Below, piece by piece: positions 55,428 through 64,000 of a stretch of DNA of 64,000 nucleotides. Source of the DNA: Sphaerospermopsis aphanizomenoides BCCUSP55. Lineage in GTDB: Bacteria > Cyanobacteriota > Cyanobacteriia > Cyanobacteriales > Nostocaceae. The translations under genes were made by a program, and so were the position numbers. The stretch lies in the NCBI RefSeq assembly GCF_001586785.1, contig NZ_LUFH02000009.1, forward strand, positions 1 through 64,000, written 5' to 3'. Under the pieces are notes generated by a model that saw only the letters and a program-made list of their open reading frames with translations, was not told the DNA's origin and ran no database searches. The number at the start of each line of letters is the position of its first letter. Position 1 is the first letter of the stretch.

Positions 55428-56201
55428 ATGAAAGCGGTAATTTTGGCTGGCGGTCTGGGTACACGCCTCAGTGAAGAAACCAGTATCCGACCAAAGCCGA
55501 TGGTTGAGATTGGAGGTAAGCCAATTCTCTGGCATATCATGAAGATATATTCGGCTCATGGTATTAATGAATTTATCATTTGTTGTGGGTACAAAGGTTA
55601 CATCATCAAGGAGTATTTTGCTAACTACTTCTTGCATATGTCAGATGTGACTTTTGATATGCGGTTTAACCAGATGAGTATACATTCTGGATATGCTGAA
55701 CCTTGGCGTGTAACCTTAGTAAATACAGGTGATAATACCATGACAGGTGGACGCTTAAAAAAAGTTAGAGAACATATCGGTAATGACACTTTTTGCTTTA
55801 CTTATGGTGATGGTGTTTGTGATGTAAATATTACCGAATTAATCAAATTTCATCAAGAACAAAAAACCTTAGCAACACTGAGTGCAGTCCAACCAGCAGG
55901 AAGATTTGGAGCAATTTCTTTAGGACAGGAACAAACTAAAATTGCTAGTTTTCGGGAAAAACCTGAAGGTGATGGTGCTTGGATTAATGGTGGTTATTTT
56001 GTCCTAGAACCTGAAGTAATTAACTTTATTACTGATGACAGCACTGTTTGGGAAAAAGAACCATTAGAAAAACTAGCTGATATGGAACAGCTATCAGCTT
56101 ATAAACACAATGGTTTTTGGCAGCCAATGGATACTTTAAGAGATAAACAATACTTAGAGGAGCTATGGAAAAATGATAAAGCTCCTTGGAAAGTTTGGTG
56201 A
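55428..56201 (+). CDS. rfbF: Glucose-1-phosphate cytidylyltransferase
   Basis: RfbF makes CDP-glucose from CTP and glucose-1-phosphate, the entry to CDP-3,6-dideoxysugars. The product has 257 residues. The nucleotidyltransferase start AVILAGGLGTRLSEET is followed by RPKPMVEIGGKPI, then FCFTYGDGVCDV (metal Asp) and FWQPMDTLRDK near the end. CDP-glucose 4,6-dehydratase (RfbG), the usual next enzyme, is not in this window. It is the first gene of a polysaccharide cluster running to the right edge. Confidence 0.95.
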   Translation: MKAVILAGGLGTRLSEETSIRPKPMVEIGGKPILWHIMKIYSAHGINEFIICCGYKGYIIKEYFANYFLHMSDVTFDMRFNQMSIHSGYAEPWRVTLVNTGDNTMTGGRLKKVREHIGNDTFCFTYGDGVCDVNITELIKFHQEQKTLATLSAVQPAGRFGAISLGQEQTKIASFREKPEGDGAWINGGYFVLEPEVINFITDDSTVWEKEPLEKLADMEQLSAYKHNGFWQPMDTLRDKQYLEELWKNDKAPWKVW

Positions 56202-56341
56202 CATAGCAGGTGACAGGTGACAGAGTTGAAAGTCTTGTACTGTCTAAGTTTTATGATAACTTTATGTTCTCATACCACCGACAACCGCTGGATCAATTTT
56301 GGCTTTTGGATTTGAGATTTTAGATTGGGGAAGAATTTCTC

Positions 56342-57559
56342 ATGTACGATTTTACGATTATTGGTGGGGGAATAGTTGGACTTTCTACAGCAATGGCTTT
56401 AGGAACACGCTATCCCCAGTCCAAGATTTTAGTATTAGAAAAAGAAAGTCAATGGGCATTTCATCAAACAGGTAATAATAGCGGCGTAATTCATTCAGGG
56501 ATTTACTATAAACCAGGCAGTTTTAAAGCTCAATTTTGCCGTGATGGTAGTCGCTCAATGGTAGAGTTCTGCCAAAAACATGATATTGCACATGAAGTTT
56601 GTGGTAAAGTAATTGTGGCTACAGATACCCAAGAAATACCACGACTAGAAAACCTCTACAAACGAGGTTTAGATAATGGCATAGCAGTGCAGAGAATTAG
56701 TTCTGAAGAAGTTAAAGAAATCGAACCTCATGTTAGTTGTGTAGGTGGAATTAGGGTCTTATCTACAGGCATTGTTAATTACAAACAAGTTTGTTTAAAA
56801 TACGTTGAACTAATTCAAAAGCAAGGTGGAGATTTACGCCTCAATACCAAAGTTCTGCAAATCTCTGCGAGTGGTAAAAATCAGGTAATTGAAACTAACA
56901 ATGGTAGTTTTCAAACCAGATTTTTGATCAATTGTGCCGGATTGCATAGCGATCGCATTGCACAATTAGGAAAAGCTAATCCTGAAGCTAAAATCGTCCC
57001 CTTCCGAGGTGAATACTACGAACTCACACCTGCAAAACGCTATCTAGTCAAAACCCTAATTTATCCCGTTCCTAACCCGGACTTTCCCTTTTTGGGTGTT
57101 CACTTCACCCGCATGATTGATAATAGCGTTCACGCAGGGCCAAATGCAGTTCTCAGTCTCAAACGCGAAGGTTACAAAAAAACCGATTTTGACTTGCGGG
57201 ATTTTGCCGAAGTGATGACTTATCCCGGATTTTGGAAACTAGCTGCCAAACACGCTGATGAAGGCATTCAAGAAATTATTCGTTCCTTTAGTAAAGCCGC
57301 CTTTGTCAGAAGTTTGCAAAAACTGATTCCCGAAGTCCAAGCAGAAGATTTAGTACCCACCCATGCAGGAGTTCGCGCACAAGCATTAATGAATAATGGC
57401 TCCTTGGTAGACGATTTTTTAATCATCCAAGGTGATAACTCTGTTCATGTTTGCAATGCACCCTCTCCCGCAGCTACATCTTCTCTAGAAATTGGCAAAG
57501 CGATTGTTAAACAAATCGCTCAAGAGTCTCCTCTCCTGGAAATGGCAGTTAAAAGTTAA
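56342..57559 (+). CDS. lhgO: L-2-hydroxyglutarate oxidase-like FAD enzyme
   Basis: The product has 405 residues. The FAD-binding N-terminus FTIIGGGIVGLSTA (Gly 8, 9, 10, 13) and NNSGVIHSGIYYKPGS are typical of LhgO/YgaF, which oxidises L-2-hydroxyglutarate to 2-oxoglutarate. The C-terminal PTHAGVRAQ and NAPSPAATSSLEIG complete the family. Its presence between sugar genes is unusual; it may act on a hydroxyacid or salvage 2-hydroxyglutarate. It is separated from rfbF by CAGGTGA repeats. Confidence 0.9.
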   Translation: MYDFTIIGGGIVGLSTAMALGTRYPQSKILVLEKESQWAFHQTGNNSGVIHSGIYYKPGSFKAQFCRDGSRSMVEFCQKHDIAHEVCGKVIVATDTQEIPRLENLYKRGLDNGIAVQRISSEEVKEIEPHVSCVGGIRVLSTGIVNYKQVCLKYVELIQKQGGDLRLNTKVLQISASGKNQVIETNNGSFQTRFLINCAGLHSDRIAQLGKANPEAKIVPFRGEYYELTPAKRYLVKTLIYPVPNPDFPFLGVHFTRMIDNSVHAGPNAVLSLKREGYKKTDFDLRDFAEVMTYPGFWKLAAKHADEGIQEIIRSFSKAAFVRSLQKLIPEVQAEDLVPTHAGVRAQALMNNGSLVDDFLIIQGDNSVHVCNAPSPAATSSLEIGKAIVKQIAQESPLLEMAVKS

Positions 57560-57640
57560 CTTTTGATTAATTACTTTGCATCTACCCTAAATTCGCTAGG
57601 GCTACTCTTAATCTGCTGCAAATTAAGTAAATAATAACTT

Positions 57641-58009
57641 TTGATACCACTCTCATGTGAAATTGTACAGAATCAAGATGGTCTAAATGCAATTTTGGCA
57701 GGTCAATGGCAAGAAATTCATCCAAGCTGGAATCAACTGCCAAGAATATATGATTATTCATCCTGGCAAGAGAGTCCTTACCCAGAAGATGTTTATGAGG
57801 AACTACTACATAAGCCTTACATTATTCACTTCATTAGTTCTCCTAAACCCTGGTGTGCAGGATTGCAAGCAGAATGTAAACACCCGAAAAAAGATTTATT
57901 TTTTCAATATCTTGACATGACATCTTGGTCAGGATGGCGGGATACTTTTTGGAGAAGGGTGGCTCGAAAATTTCTGAAATTAACATCATTAACTACCGCA
58001 AAAATTTAA
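57641..58009 (+). pseudogene. C-terminal relic of a glycosyltransferase family 8 gene
   Basis: The 122-codon frame (from TTG) encodes the end of a GT8 protein: QDGLNAILAGQW, WNQLPRIYDY, KPYIIHFISSPKPW and FFQYLDMTSWSGWRDT, the acceptor-side and His-containing motif of the family. The N-terminal two-thirds with the DxD donor site is absent and is not found upstream. It is most likely a deletion remnant and inactive. Confidence 0.7.
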
Positions 58010-58062
58010 AAATATTGTGGTATTGAACATCTGAAAACATCAATCACAAGGATTTAAAAACA

Positions 58063-59091
58063 ATGAAAATATTAGTCACAGGCACAGAAGGATATCTTGG
58101 GTCTTTACTACCTTCTTTATTAATCGCTAGAGGTCACGAAGTGATCGGATTAGATACAGGTTTTTATAAAGTTGGTTGGCTATATAACGGAACTGACATC
58201 ACAGCGAAAACCCTCAACAAAGATATTCGTAATATTATTCCTGAAGATTTAGAAGGTGTGGATGCAATAGTTCACATGGCGGAACTTTCTAACGATCCCG
58301 CTGGACAATTAGCACCTCATATTACCTATGAAATTAATCATTTAGGTTCTGTCCGGTTAGCTAATTTAGCGAAAACCATGGGGGTACGTCGCTTTATTTA
58401 TATGTCTTCTTGCAGTGTTTACGGCGTTGCGAGTGAAGGCGATGTCACAGAAGAATCTCCTGTTAATCCCCAAACAGCTTACGCTGAATGTAAAACATTA
58501 GTAGAAAGAGATATTAAACCATTAGCTGATGATGATTTCTCTCCTACCTTTATGCGGAATGCTACCGCTTTTGGTGCTTCTCCCAGAATGCGATTTGATA
58601 TTGTTTTAAATAATTTAGCTGGTTTAGCATGGACTACCAAAGAAATTAAAATGACCAGTGATGGTACACCTTGGCGACCATTAGTTCATGCTTTGGATAT
58701 TTGCAAAGCCATTGTTTGCGCCTTAGAAGCACCCAGAGATATTGTCCACAATCAAGTTTTTAATGTGGGAGATACACAGAATAACTATCGCGTTAAAGAA
58801 ATCGCCGAAATTATTGCTGATACTTTCCCTGGTTGTAAATTAACCTTTGGTAATAACGGTTCAGATAATCGTAGCTATCGAGTATCTTTCGAGAAAATTA
58901 ACTCTATCCTCCCCGGATTTAAGTGTGACTGGAATGCTCAACGTGGCGCTCAACAGTTATTTGATTTGTTCCGTCAAATTGATATGACTGAAGATACTTT
59001 CTTGTTTAGAGGATTTACCAGATTAAAGCAGTTGGAGTACCTGATTCGTACTCAGCAAATCGACAAAGATTTCTTTTGGAATCAAAAATAA
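58063..59091 (+). CDS. NAD-dependent sugar epimerase/dehydratase (extended SDR)
   Basis: The product has 342 residues. GTEGYLG at 7-13 is the Rossmann glycine motif; MSSCSVYG and YAECK (near 140) form the catalytic Ser/Tyr/Lys set; RNATAFG and RPLVHALDICKA follow. This is a nucleotide-sugar epimerase, reductase or dehydratase; specificity cannot be read, but the cluster suggests a CDP- or dTDP-sugar. AAGGATTT stands before the ATG as a possible ribosome site. Confidence 0.9.
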   Translation: MKILVTGTEGYLGSLLPSLLIARGHEVIGLDTGFYKVGWLYNGTDITAKTLNKDIRNIIPEDLEGVDAIVHMAELSNDPAGQLAPHITYEINHLGSVRLANLAKTMGVRRFIYMSSCSVYGVASEGDVTEESPVNPQTAYAECKTLVERDIKPLADDDFSPTFMRNATAFGASPRMRFDIVLNNLAGLAWTTKEIKMTSDGTPWRPLVHALDICKAIVCALEAPRDIVHNQVFNVGDTQNNYRVKEIAEIIADTFPGCKLTFGNNGSDNRSYRVSFEKINSILPGFKCDWNAQRGAQQLFDLFRQIDMTEDTFLFRGFTRLKQLEYLIRTQQIDKDFFWNQK

Positions 59092-59223
59092 TTAGAGTGG
59101 CGATAACGCAGTAATTCAAATTTCCGAATCACATAGATGTGATTCGGGAATTTACATAATTATTCAAATATTTTCGCTATTTATAGCAAAAAAATACTAG
59201 GCAAATAGGATGAATATACCACC

Positions 59224-60234
59224 ATGAATAAATTATTAACCATTGCTATTCCTACCTATAATCGAGCCAATTTACTGGATAGACAATTAGAGTGGTTGTC
59301 TAAAGCCATCAAAGGATATGAATCTGATTGTGAGATATTAGTTTCTGATAATTGTTCGACTGACAACACTCAAGAAATCATCAAGAAATGGCAAGAAAAT
59401 CTTAATAATGTTACTTTTAAATCTAATCGGAATATTGAAAATTTAGGCGTAATGAGAAATATCATCTATTGCCTAAGTTCAGCAACCACAAAATATGTAT
59501 GGACAATTGGTGATGATGATCCAATTCAAGAAAGAGCCATCAGTTATGTAATAGATAAAATCAAAAATATTGAGAATTTATCATTACTATTTCTCAATTT
59601 CTCTGGTAGAAATAAGATAACTGGTGAAGCAGTTCATCCACCCACAATAGTTGGTAATCGTTGGTTTGATGCTGATACGGAAGATGGTCAGGGAGATGGT
59701 AAGGCAATCTTTGAATATTGTTTTACTAAAAGTGTGGGAGCAGTCATTTTTCTCACTGCTACAATATATCGCGCTGACTTAGTGAAACGTGCTTTACAAA
59801 TTTGGCCAGGTGCAATTAATAATTGGATATCTTTAGCATATTTTGCCGGATATTGTGCTGCTCATGGCAAAGTAATTGTCACTAAAGATACCTATTTAGA
59901 ATGTATTGTTGGTGTTAGTTATTGGCAAAAAGAGCCAAAATCTGCGCTATTAATGCAATATAAACATATCCCCGAAGTAATTTTTAAGCTACAAGAAAAT
60001 GCAGGATATTCTCAGCGATTTTATGCACAAATGATGGTACATAACTTTCAACAAGTTAACTTGAAAGTTTTCTTAGGTGCTTTAAGAAGATGGCCAGTTT
60101 CTGCTATTCAAACCGTAGTTCCTTTTTTGGCTATAGTGGGTATTTCTGCTATTGAAGTCATGGCTGCTCCCGAAATTAAAATCGCCGAATCTCATCAACA
60201 ATTTAACCCAATTGTCCGTCGAAATAAAGGATAA
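59224..60234 (+). CDS. Glycosyltransferase family 2
   Basis: The product has 336 residues. The GT-A start LTIAIPTYNRANLLDRQL, SDNCSTDNTQE and the metal site IGDDDP define GT2. The C-terminal half ends in a hydrophobic patch (FLAIVGISAIEVMA) that may touch the membrane. It would add a sugar to a lipid-linked repeat unit or to a glycan. It follows the epimerase gene by 132 bases. Confidence 0.92.
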   Translation: MNKLLTIAIPTYNRANLLDRQLEWLSKAIKGYESDCEILVSDNCSTDNTQEIIKKWQENLNNVTFKSNRNIENLGVMRNIIYCLSSATTKYVWTIGDDDPIQERAISYVIDKIKNIENLSLLFLNFSGRNKITGEAVHPPTIVGNRWFDADTEDGQGDGKAIFEYCFTKSVGAVIFLTATIYRADLVKRALQIWPGAINNWISLAYFAGYCAAHGKVIVTKDTYLECIVGVSYWQKEPKSALLMQYKHIPEVIFKLQENAGYSQRFYAQMMVHNFQQVNLKVFLGALRRWPVSAIQTVVPFLAIVGISAIEVMAAPEIKIAESHQQFNPIVRRNKG

Positions 60235-60254
60235 ATAAGGAAGGTATAAGTCCT

Positions 60255-61091
60255 ATGATTGCAACTATTAACGACAAAATCAATACCATAACTTCTGAGT
60301 TAGATTATCAAGTATCACTAGTCCAACACAGAAAAAATTTGCCTGTTTTATCTAACGAAGACCAACTAATTGCCCAAACTCTGAACAAAGAAGGTGTTTA
60401 CATTACTTCCTTAGAGAGTTTAGGATTACCATCAACTGCACAAATGTTAGAAAGTGCTAAAAATTATGCAGCAATGATGAAAAATCCCAGAAATATTGAA
60501 TCAGGGTATAACTTACCCCAAATTTATACAGTTACAGATTTACCAGAGTTTGTTACCTGGGGAATTGAAGAAAGGCTGCAAAATATCATAGAACACTATA
60601 TCAGATTACCTATAGCTTTTCATGGTGTTCATGTGCGGAAAGACTTCCCGAACGAACAGCAACTACAAACATTACTATGGCATAAAGATTCTGAAGACCG
60701 ACGCATGATGAAAGTCATCATCTATTTACATGATGTGACAGAAAAACACGGTGCTTTTGAATATATACCCCTGCCTACTAATCCATTGGAGTTATTGAAT
60801 TATTATCGGGTTGATTATGCACTGTGGAAGTCTAATTTTTTAGGAATTAATGACCAAAAAATGATGAATATTATTCCTAAAAAAGCTTGGAAATACTGCC
60901 CAGGAAAGGCGGGGACTATAATTTTTGTAGATCCCAGAAATGTTTTACATCATGGTACTGTGAGAAGTGAAGAACGCTCAACCATCTTTTTTGTTTACAC
61001 AGCAAAATCACCAAAGCGTCCAGAACTTTGCACTCAATACAATGATGATACTTTCATCAAACCCAATAAACAATTAATGGCTAATGGGTAA
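60255..61091 (+). CDS. PhyH-like Fe(II)/2-oxoglutarate dioxygenase
   Basis: The product has 278 residues. The iron facial triad is visible as H143-x-D145 (LWHKDSED) and His232/233 (VLHHGTVRSEERS), with an Arg soon after for 2-oxoglutarate. This matches the phytanoyl-CoA dioxygenase superfamily, which hydroxylates small molecules or modifies sugars. It starts 21 bases after the GT2 stop and is surely co-transcribed. AATTCGT heptamers follow its stop. Its substrate may be a sugar intermediate of the cluster. Confidence 0.8.
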   Translation: MIATINDKINTITSELDYQVSLVQHRKNLPVLSNEDQLIAQTLNKEGVYITSLESLGLPSTAQMLESAKNYAAMMKNPRNIESGYNLPQIYTVTDLPEFVTWGIEERLQNIIEHYIRLPIAFHGVHVRKDFPNEQQLQTLLWHKDSEDRRMMKVIIYLHDVTEKHGAFEYIPLPTNPLELLNYYRVDYALWKSNFLGINDQKMMNIIPKKAWKYCPGKAGTIIFVDPRNVLHHGTVRSEERSTIFFVYTAKSPKRPELCTQYNDDTFIKPNKQLMANG

Positions 61092-61180
61092 TTCGTAATT
61101 CGTAATTCGTAATTTACTCCTCTGCTCCTCTGGTTTTTATCGCCTGTTCCCTATTCCCTATTCTCTATTCACAGAAAAAT

Positions 61181-61726
61181 ATGATTTTCACAGAAACTAA
61201 ACTCTCTGGTGCGTTCATTATTGACTTAGAAGAAAAACCAGATCATCGTGGTTTTTTTGCTCGGACTTTCTGCGCTCAGGAATTTGCATACCACGGATTA
61301 AAACCCACAGTTGCTCAATGTAATCTGTCCTTTAATCATAAAAAAGGCACATTGCGGGGAATGCATTATCAACTTCTCCCAGCAGCAGAAACAAAATTAG
61401 TTCGTTGTACTCAAGGAGCAATTTATGACGTAATTGTGGATATGCGTCCTGAATCTCCAACTTATCTGTCGCATATTGGTGTAGAACTAACTGCGGAAAA
61501 TCGCCGCGCTTTATATGTACCAGAAATGTTTGCCCACGGTTATCAAGCTTTAACAGATGGTGCTGAAGTTGTGTATCAAGTGGGTGAATTTTACACTCCT
61601 GGTTATGAGCGTGGTTTGCGTTATGATGATCCACTTTTAGCAATTTCTTGGCCTGTCGCTGTAACTGAAATATCTGAAAAAGATCGGAATTGGTCTTTAC
61701 TAGAATCTATTTTAATAGGAGTTTAA
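61181..61726 (+). CDS. rfbC: RfbC-like dTDP-4-dehydrorhamnose 3,5-epimerase
   Basis: RfbC epimerises C3 and C5 of a 4-keto-deoxysugar nucleotide. The product has 181 residues. The double-stranded beta-helix motifs are GTLRGMHYQ (His catalytic), KLVRCTQGAIYDVIVDMRP (Asp) and PEMFAHGYQAL with a conserved Tyr in EFYTPGYERGLRYDDP. In this cluster the substrate could be a CDP-sugar instead of dTDP. The stop overlaps the next gene (TAATG). Confidence 0.93.
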   Translation: MIFTETKLSGAFIIDLEEKPDHRGFFARTFCAQEFAYHGLKPTVAQCNLSFNHKKGTLRGMHYQLLPAAETKLVRCTQGAIYDVIVDMRPESPTYLSHIGVELTAENRRALYVPEMFAHGYQALTDGAEVVYQVGEFYTPGYERGLRYDDPLLAISWPVAVTEISEKDRNWSLLESILIGV

Positions 61727-63042
61727 TGATGCTGATTGTAGATAAAGCTTTACAAGCCCGTGCGGCATTAGGTAAACCTGTAAAAGTAGCCATGATTGGT
61801 GCTGGTTTTATGGGACGCGGCATTGCTAATCAAATTATCAATTCTGTTCCCGGAATGGAATTGGTTGCTATTTCTAATCGTCACATTGATGGAGCTAAAC
61901 GAGCGTATTTAGAAGCAGGAATTGAGGATTTTAAGATTGTTTCTAGTGTGGCAGATTTAGAAAATGCAGTGATGCAAAATGAATATGCAGTCACTGAAGA
62001 TGCCATGTTGCTGTGTGAAGCCGATGGCATAGATGCAATTATTGAAGTCACAGGCACAATTGAATATGCTGCTCATTTGGTGATGAGAGCGATCGCACAT
62101 CAAAAGCATATCATTTTAATGAATGCAGAACTTGATGGTACTATCGGCCCCATCCTCAAACTACACGCCGACCGCGCTGGAGTCATCCTGACAGCTTGTG
62201 ATGGCGACCAACCAGGGGTAGAAATGAACCTCTACCGCTTTGTGAAAAGCATCGGTTTAACTCCTTTACTGTGTGGAAATATCAAAGGTTTACAAGACCC
62301 CTACCGCAACCCCACCACCCAAGCGGGTTTTGCTCAACGTTGGGGACAAAATCCGGCAATGGTGACAAGCTTTGCAGATGGGACAAAAATTTCTTTTGAG
62401 CAAGCAATTGTCGCCAATGGCACAGGTATGAAGGTAGCAAAACGCGGAATGTTGGGTTACGAATACACAGGTCATGTTGATGAAATGACCAAAATGTATG
62501 ATGTTGACCAACTAAAAGAATTAGGTGGCATTGTTGATTATGTGGTTGGCACAAAACCGGGTCCAGGGGTGTTTGTTTTTGCTACTCATGAAGACCCCAA
62601 ACAACGCCATTATCTCAACCTTTATAAACTTGGTGAAGGACCTCTTTACAGTTTCTACACACCCTATCACCTTTGTCATTTTGAAGTTCCTCTTTCTGTA
62701 GCTCGTGCAGTATTATTTCATGATGCTGTACTGTCTCCCATCGCTGGCCCAGTTGTTGACGTTGTTGCAACTGCCAAAATTGATCTCAAAGCTGGAGAAA
62801 CTTTAGACGGCATTGGTTATTACATGACCTATGGACAATGTGAAAACTCAGAAATTGTTCAGCGAGAAAATTTACTACCTATGGGTATAGCTGAAGGATG
62901 TCGTTTAAAACGTGATATTTCTAAAGATCAAGTCCTCACCTACGACGATGTAGAATTGCCTGAAGGTAGACTTTGCGACAAACTACGCGCTGAACAACAA
63001 ACTTATTTTGCACCTGCAAAAACCTTGGTATTAACAAAATAG
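61726..63042 (+). CDS. SAF domain NAD(P)-dependent oxidoreductase
   Basis: The product has 438 residues from the ATG at 61726 (AGGAG four bases upstream; the ATG at 61729 is equally good). The N-terminal Rossmann domain VKVAMIGAGFMGRGIANQ is related to homoserine dehydrogenase-type enzymes, and the C-terminal SAF-like part (KDQVLTYDDVELPEG) resembles antifreeze/sialic acid synthase domains. Homologues occur in O-antigen and capsule clusters. It is overlapped by the rfbC stop and thus translationally coupled. The reaction is unknown. Confidence 0.85.
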   Translation: MMLIVDKALQARAALGKPVKVAMIGAGFMGRGIANQIINSVPGMELVAISNRHIDGAKRAYLEAGIEDFKIVSSVADLENAVMQNEYAVTEDAMLLCEADGIDAIIEVTGTIEYAAHLVMRAIAHQKHIILMNAELDGTIGPILKLHADRAGVILTACDGDQPGVEMNLYRFVKSIGLTPLLCGNIKGLQDPYRNPTTQAGFAQRWGQNPAMVTSFADGTKISFEQAIVANGTGMKVAKRGMLGYEYTGHVDEMTKMYDVDQLKELGGIVDYVVGTKPGPGVFVFATHEDPKQRHYLNLYKLGEGPLYSFYTPYHLCHFEVPLSVARAVLFHDAVLSPIAGPVVDVVATAKIDLKAGETLDGIGYYMTYGQCENSEIVQRENLLPMGIAEGCRLKRDISKDQVLTYDDVELPEGRLCDKLRAEQQTYFAPAKTLVLTK

Positions 63043-63485
63043 TCTGAAAAATTCCATCAAGGGTATAAGGGTGTAGGGGTGTAGGGGAAAAACCTACTTC
63101 TTGCCTCCTGCCTCTTACCCCTGCACTTGACCTAATTCATAATTTTGCTCAAGGTGAGCAAATACTTAAAAGTTTTCCTGATATTCTTATTCAACCTTCG
63201 ATTTTTAATTATAGGTAGTCAAAATTTTAGTTGATAATATTTACTTAGGTGTTGGCGATGTTAAGTAACTTATTGATAGTTGTAATTTACTTGACTATAT
63301 TCAATTCGGAAATAAGTAAATATTGAAAGTTTTTTAGATGTTGCCAGGGCATTATCCCAAATTTCTCATATTTACAACATCCTCAAGATGGGTTTAGTGC
63401 AAGCAGTAGACTGGTATAAACATATCTGTACATACTTGCTAGTCAAACCTGAATTTAATCAACATTGCAATATAAGGCATCATCC
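63043..63485. other. Spacer before the GT4 gene
   Basis: GTAGGGGTGTAGGGG and CTGCCTCTT-type short repeats occupy 63065-63125. The remainder is AT-rich with no recognised element. It probably holds a promoter for the next gene. Confidence 0.45.
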
Positions 63486-64000
63486 ATGAAAATTGCTCTC
63501 GTCCATGATTACTTAACCCAGCGCGGTGGGGCAGAGCGTGTGTTTGAATTGCTTTGTAAACGTTACCCCGAAGCTGATATTTTCACCTCTTTATATGATC
63601 CGCAAAAAAGTATTGATTTCCGTGAGCGTATAGTTAACACAACTTTCTTACAAAAGATTCCCGGTGCAGCAAAGTATTTCCGATTGATGGCTCCTCTCTA
63701 CTTTCCTGCCTTTCGGGCTTTGGATCTTCAAGACTATGATTTAATTATCAGTAGTAGCACTAGTTTTGCAAAAGCAGTCAGAAAAAAACCACAAGCACGC
63801 CATATTTGTTTCTGTCATAATGTTACCCGATTTTTATGGGATACAGAAACTTATTTACGGGAGTATGGAGACTATCGGTATTTTGCGCCCTTGATTGAAA
63901 AAATATTTCAAATGATGAGAAATGTAGATCTGAAATACTCCCAAGAACCAGATATCTACATTGCTAATTCAAGTGTTGTTGGCCAACGCATTCAAAAAAT
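63486..64000 (+). CDS. Glycosyltransferase family 4 (partial, cut by window end)
   Basis: The 171 codons in the window begin MKIALVHDYLTQRGGAERV, the typical GT4 N-terminal strand and glycine-rich loop, and continue with ICFCHNVTRFLWD. The catalytic C-terminal Rossmann domain lies beyond 64000. It is likely part of the same surface-polysaccharide locus. Confidence 0.9.
   Translation, partial: MKIALVHDYLTQRGGAERVFELLCKRYPEADIFTSLYDPQKSIDFRERIVNTTFLQKIPGAAKYFRLMAPLYFPAFRALDLQDYDLIISSSTSFAKAVRKKPQARHICFCHNVTRFLWDTETYLREYGDYRYFAPLIEKIFQMMRNVDLKYSQEPDIYIANSSVVGQRIQK

Overview
The window comes from a filamentous, probably heterocyst-forming cyanobacterium (Nostocales; an Anabaena/Dolichospermum/Nostoc-like genome). 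The evidence is many HIP1 octamers (GCGATCGC), abundant tandem heptamer repeats, the cyanobacterial small RNA Yfr1 beside trxA, a cyanophycin synthetase/cyanophycinase pair, a tocopherol cyclase, a PatA/PixG-type response regulator, and SecA, GuaB3 and CbiT of cyanobacterial type. The DNA is AT-rich, with many spacers filled by short repeats.

Layout. 1-10.4 kb is accessory: an ATPase and its partner (both broken by in-frame stops), a TumE-like toxin-antitoxin pair, a diheme cytochrome c, secA, a possible PD-(D/E)XK nuclease gene split by a stop, then a run of small antitoxin-like genes without toxins that ends in an overlapping antitoxin-like/HNH pair. 10-25 kb is mostly housekeeping (phosphatase, SGNH hydrolase, RidA, Nudix, MalQ, RodZ-like, RluB-type, DUF2993, CdsA, CbiT), followed by two tandem Ser/Thr kinases, TatA, the decayed tail of a dynamin-like gene and a Uma2 nuclease. 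25-43 kb holds cphA-cphB, trmD, amt, purE, nagA, tocopherol cyclase, tRNA-Arg(CCU), a YdcF-like gene, guaB3, yfr1, trxA, an unlisted 58-residue CxxC protein, a LOG protein and a MalK-type ABC ATPase.

43-55 kb is a signalling and conflict island. A Trypco1-type small protein diverges from a caspase-STAND ATPase-TM-WD40 protein, with a perfect 9-bp inverted repeat in the shared promoter. A papain-like peptidase gene converges on, and overlaps, the 3' end of the caspase gene. Next come a PatA-like response regulator and a complete vWA / PP2C / kinase-zinc-ribbon-TPR triad of the TerY-P type. 55-64 kb is a surface-polysaccharide cluster (RfbF, LhgO-like, a GT8 relic, epimerase, GT2, PhyH-like dioxygenase, RfbC-like, SAF oxidoreductase, GT4).

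A recurring oddity is genes interrupted by in-frame nonsense codons, mostly TAA, with the reading frame otherwise intact (ATPase 1, its partner 3, dynamin-like relic 2, possibly the nuclease-like gene 1; a pentapeptide gene carries TGA). This looks like recent decay of accessory genes, but it needs ruling out as sequencing error or recoding. Two structured elements (15147-15255, 29374-29518), two short terminal-inverted-repeat elements and three copies of a 17-bp palindrome are not explained by any gene.
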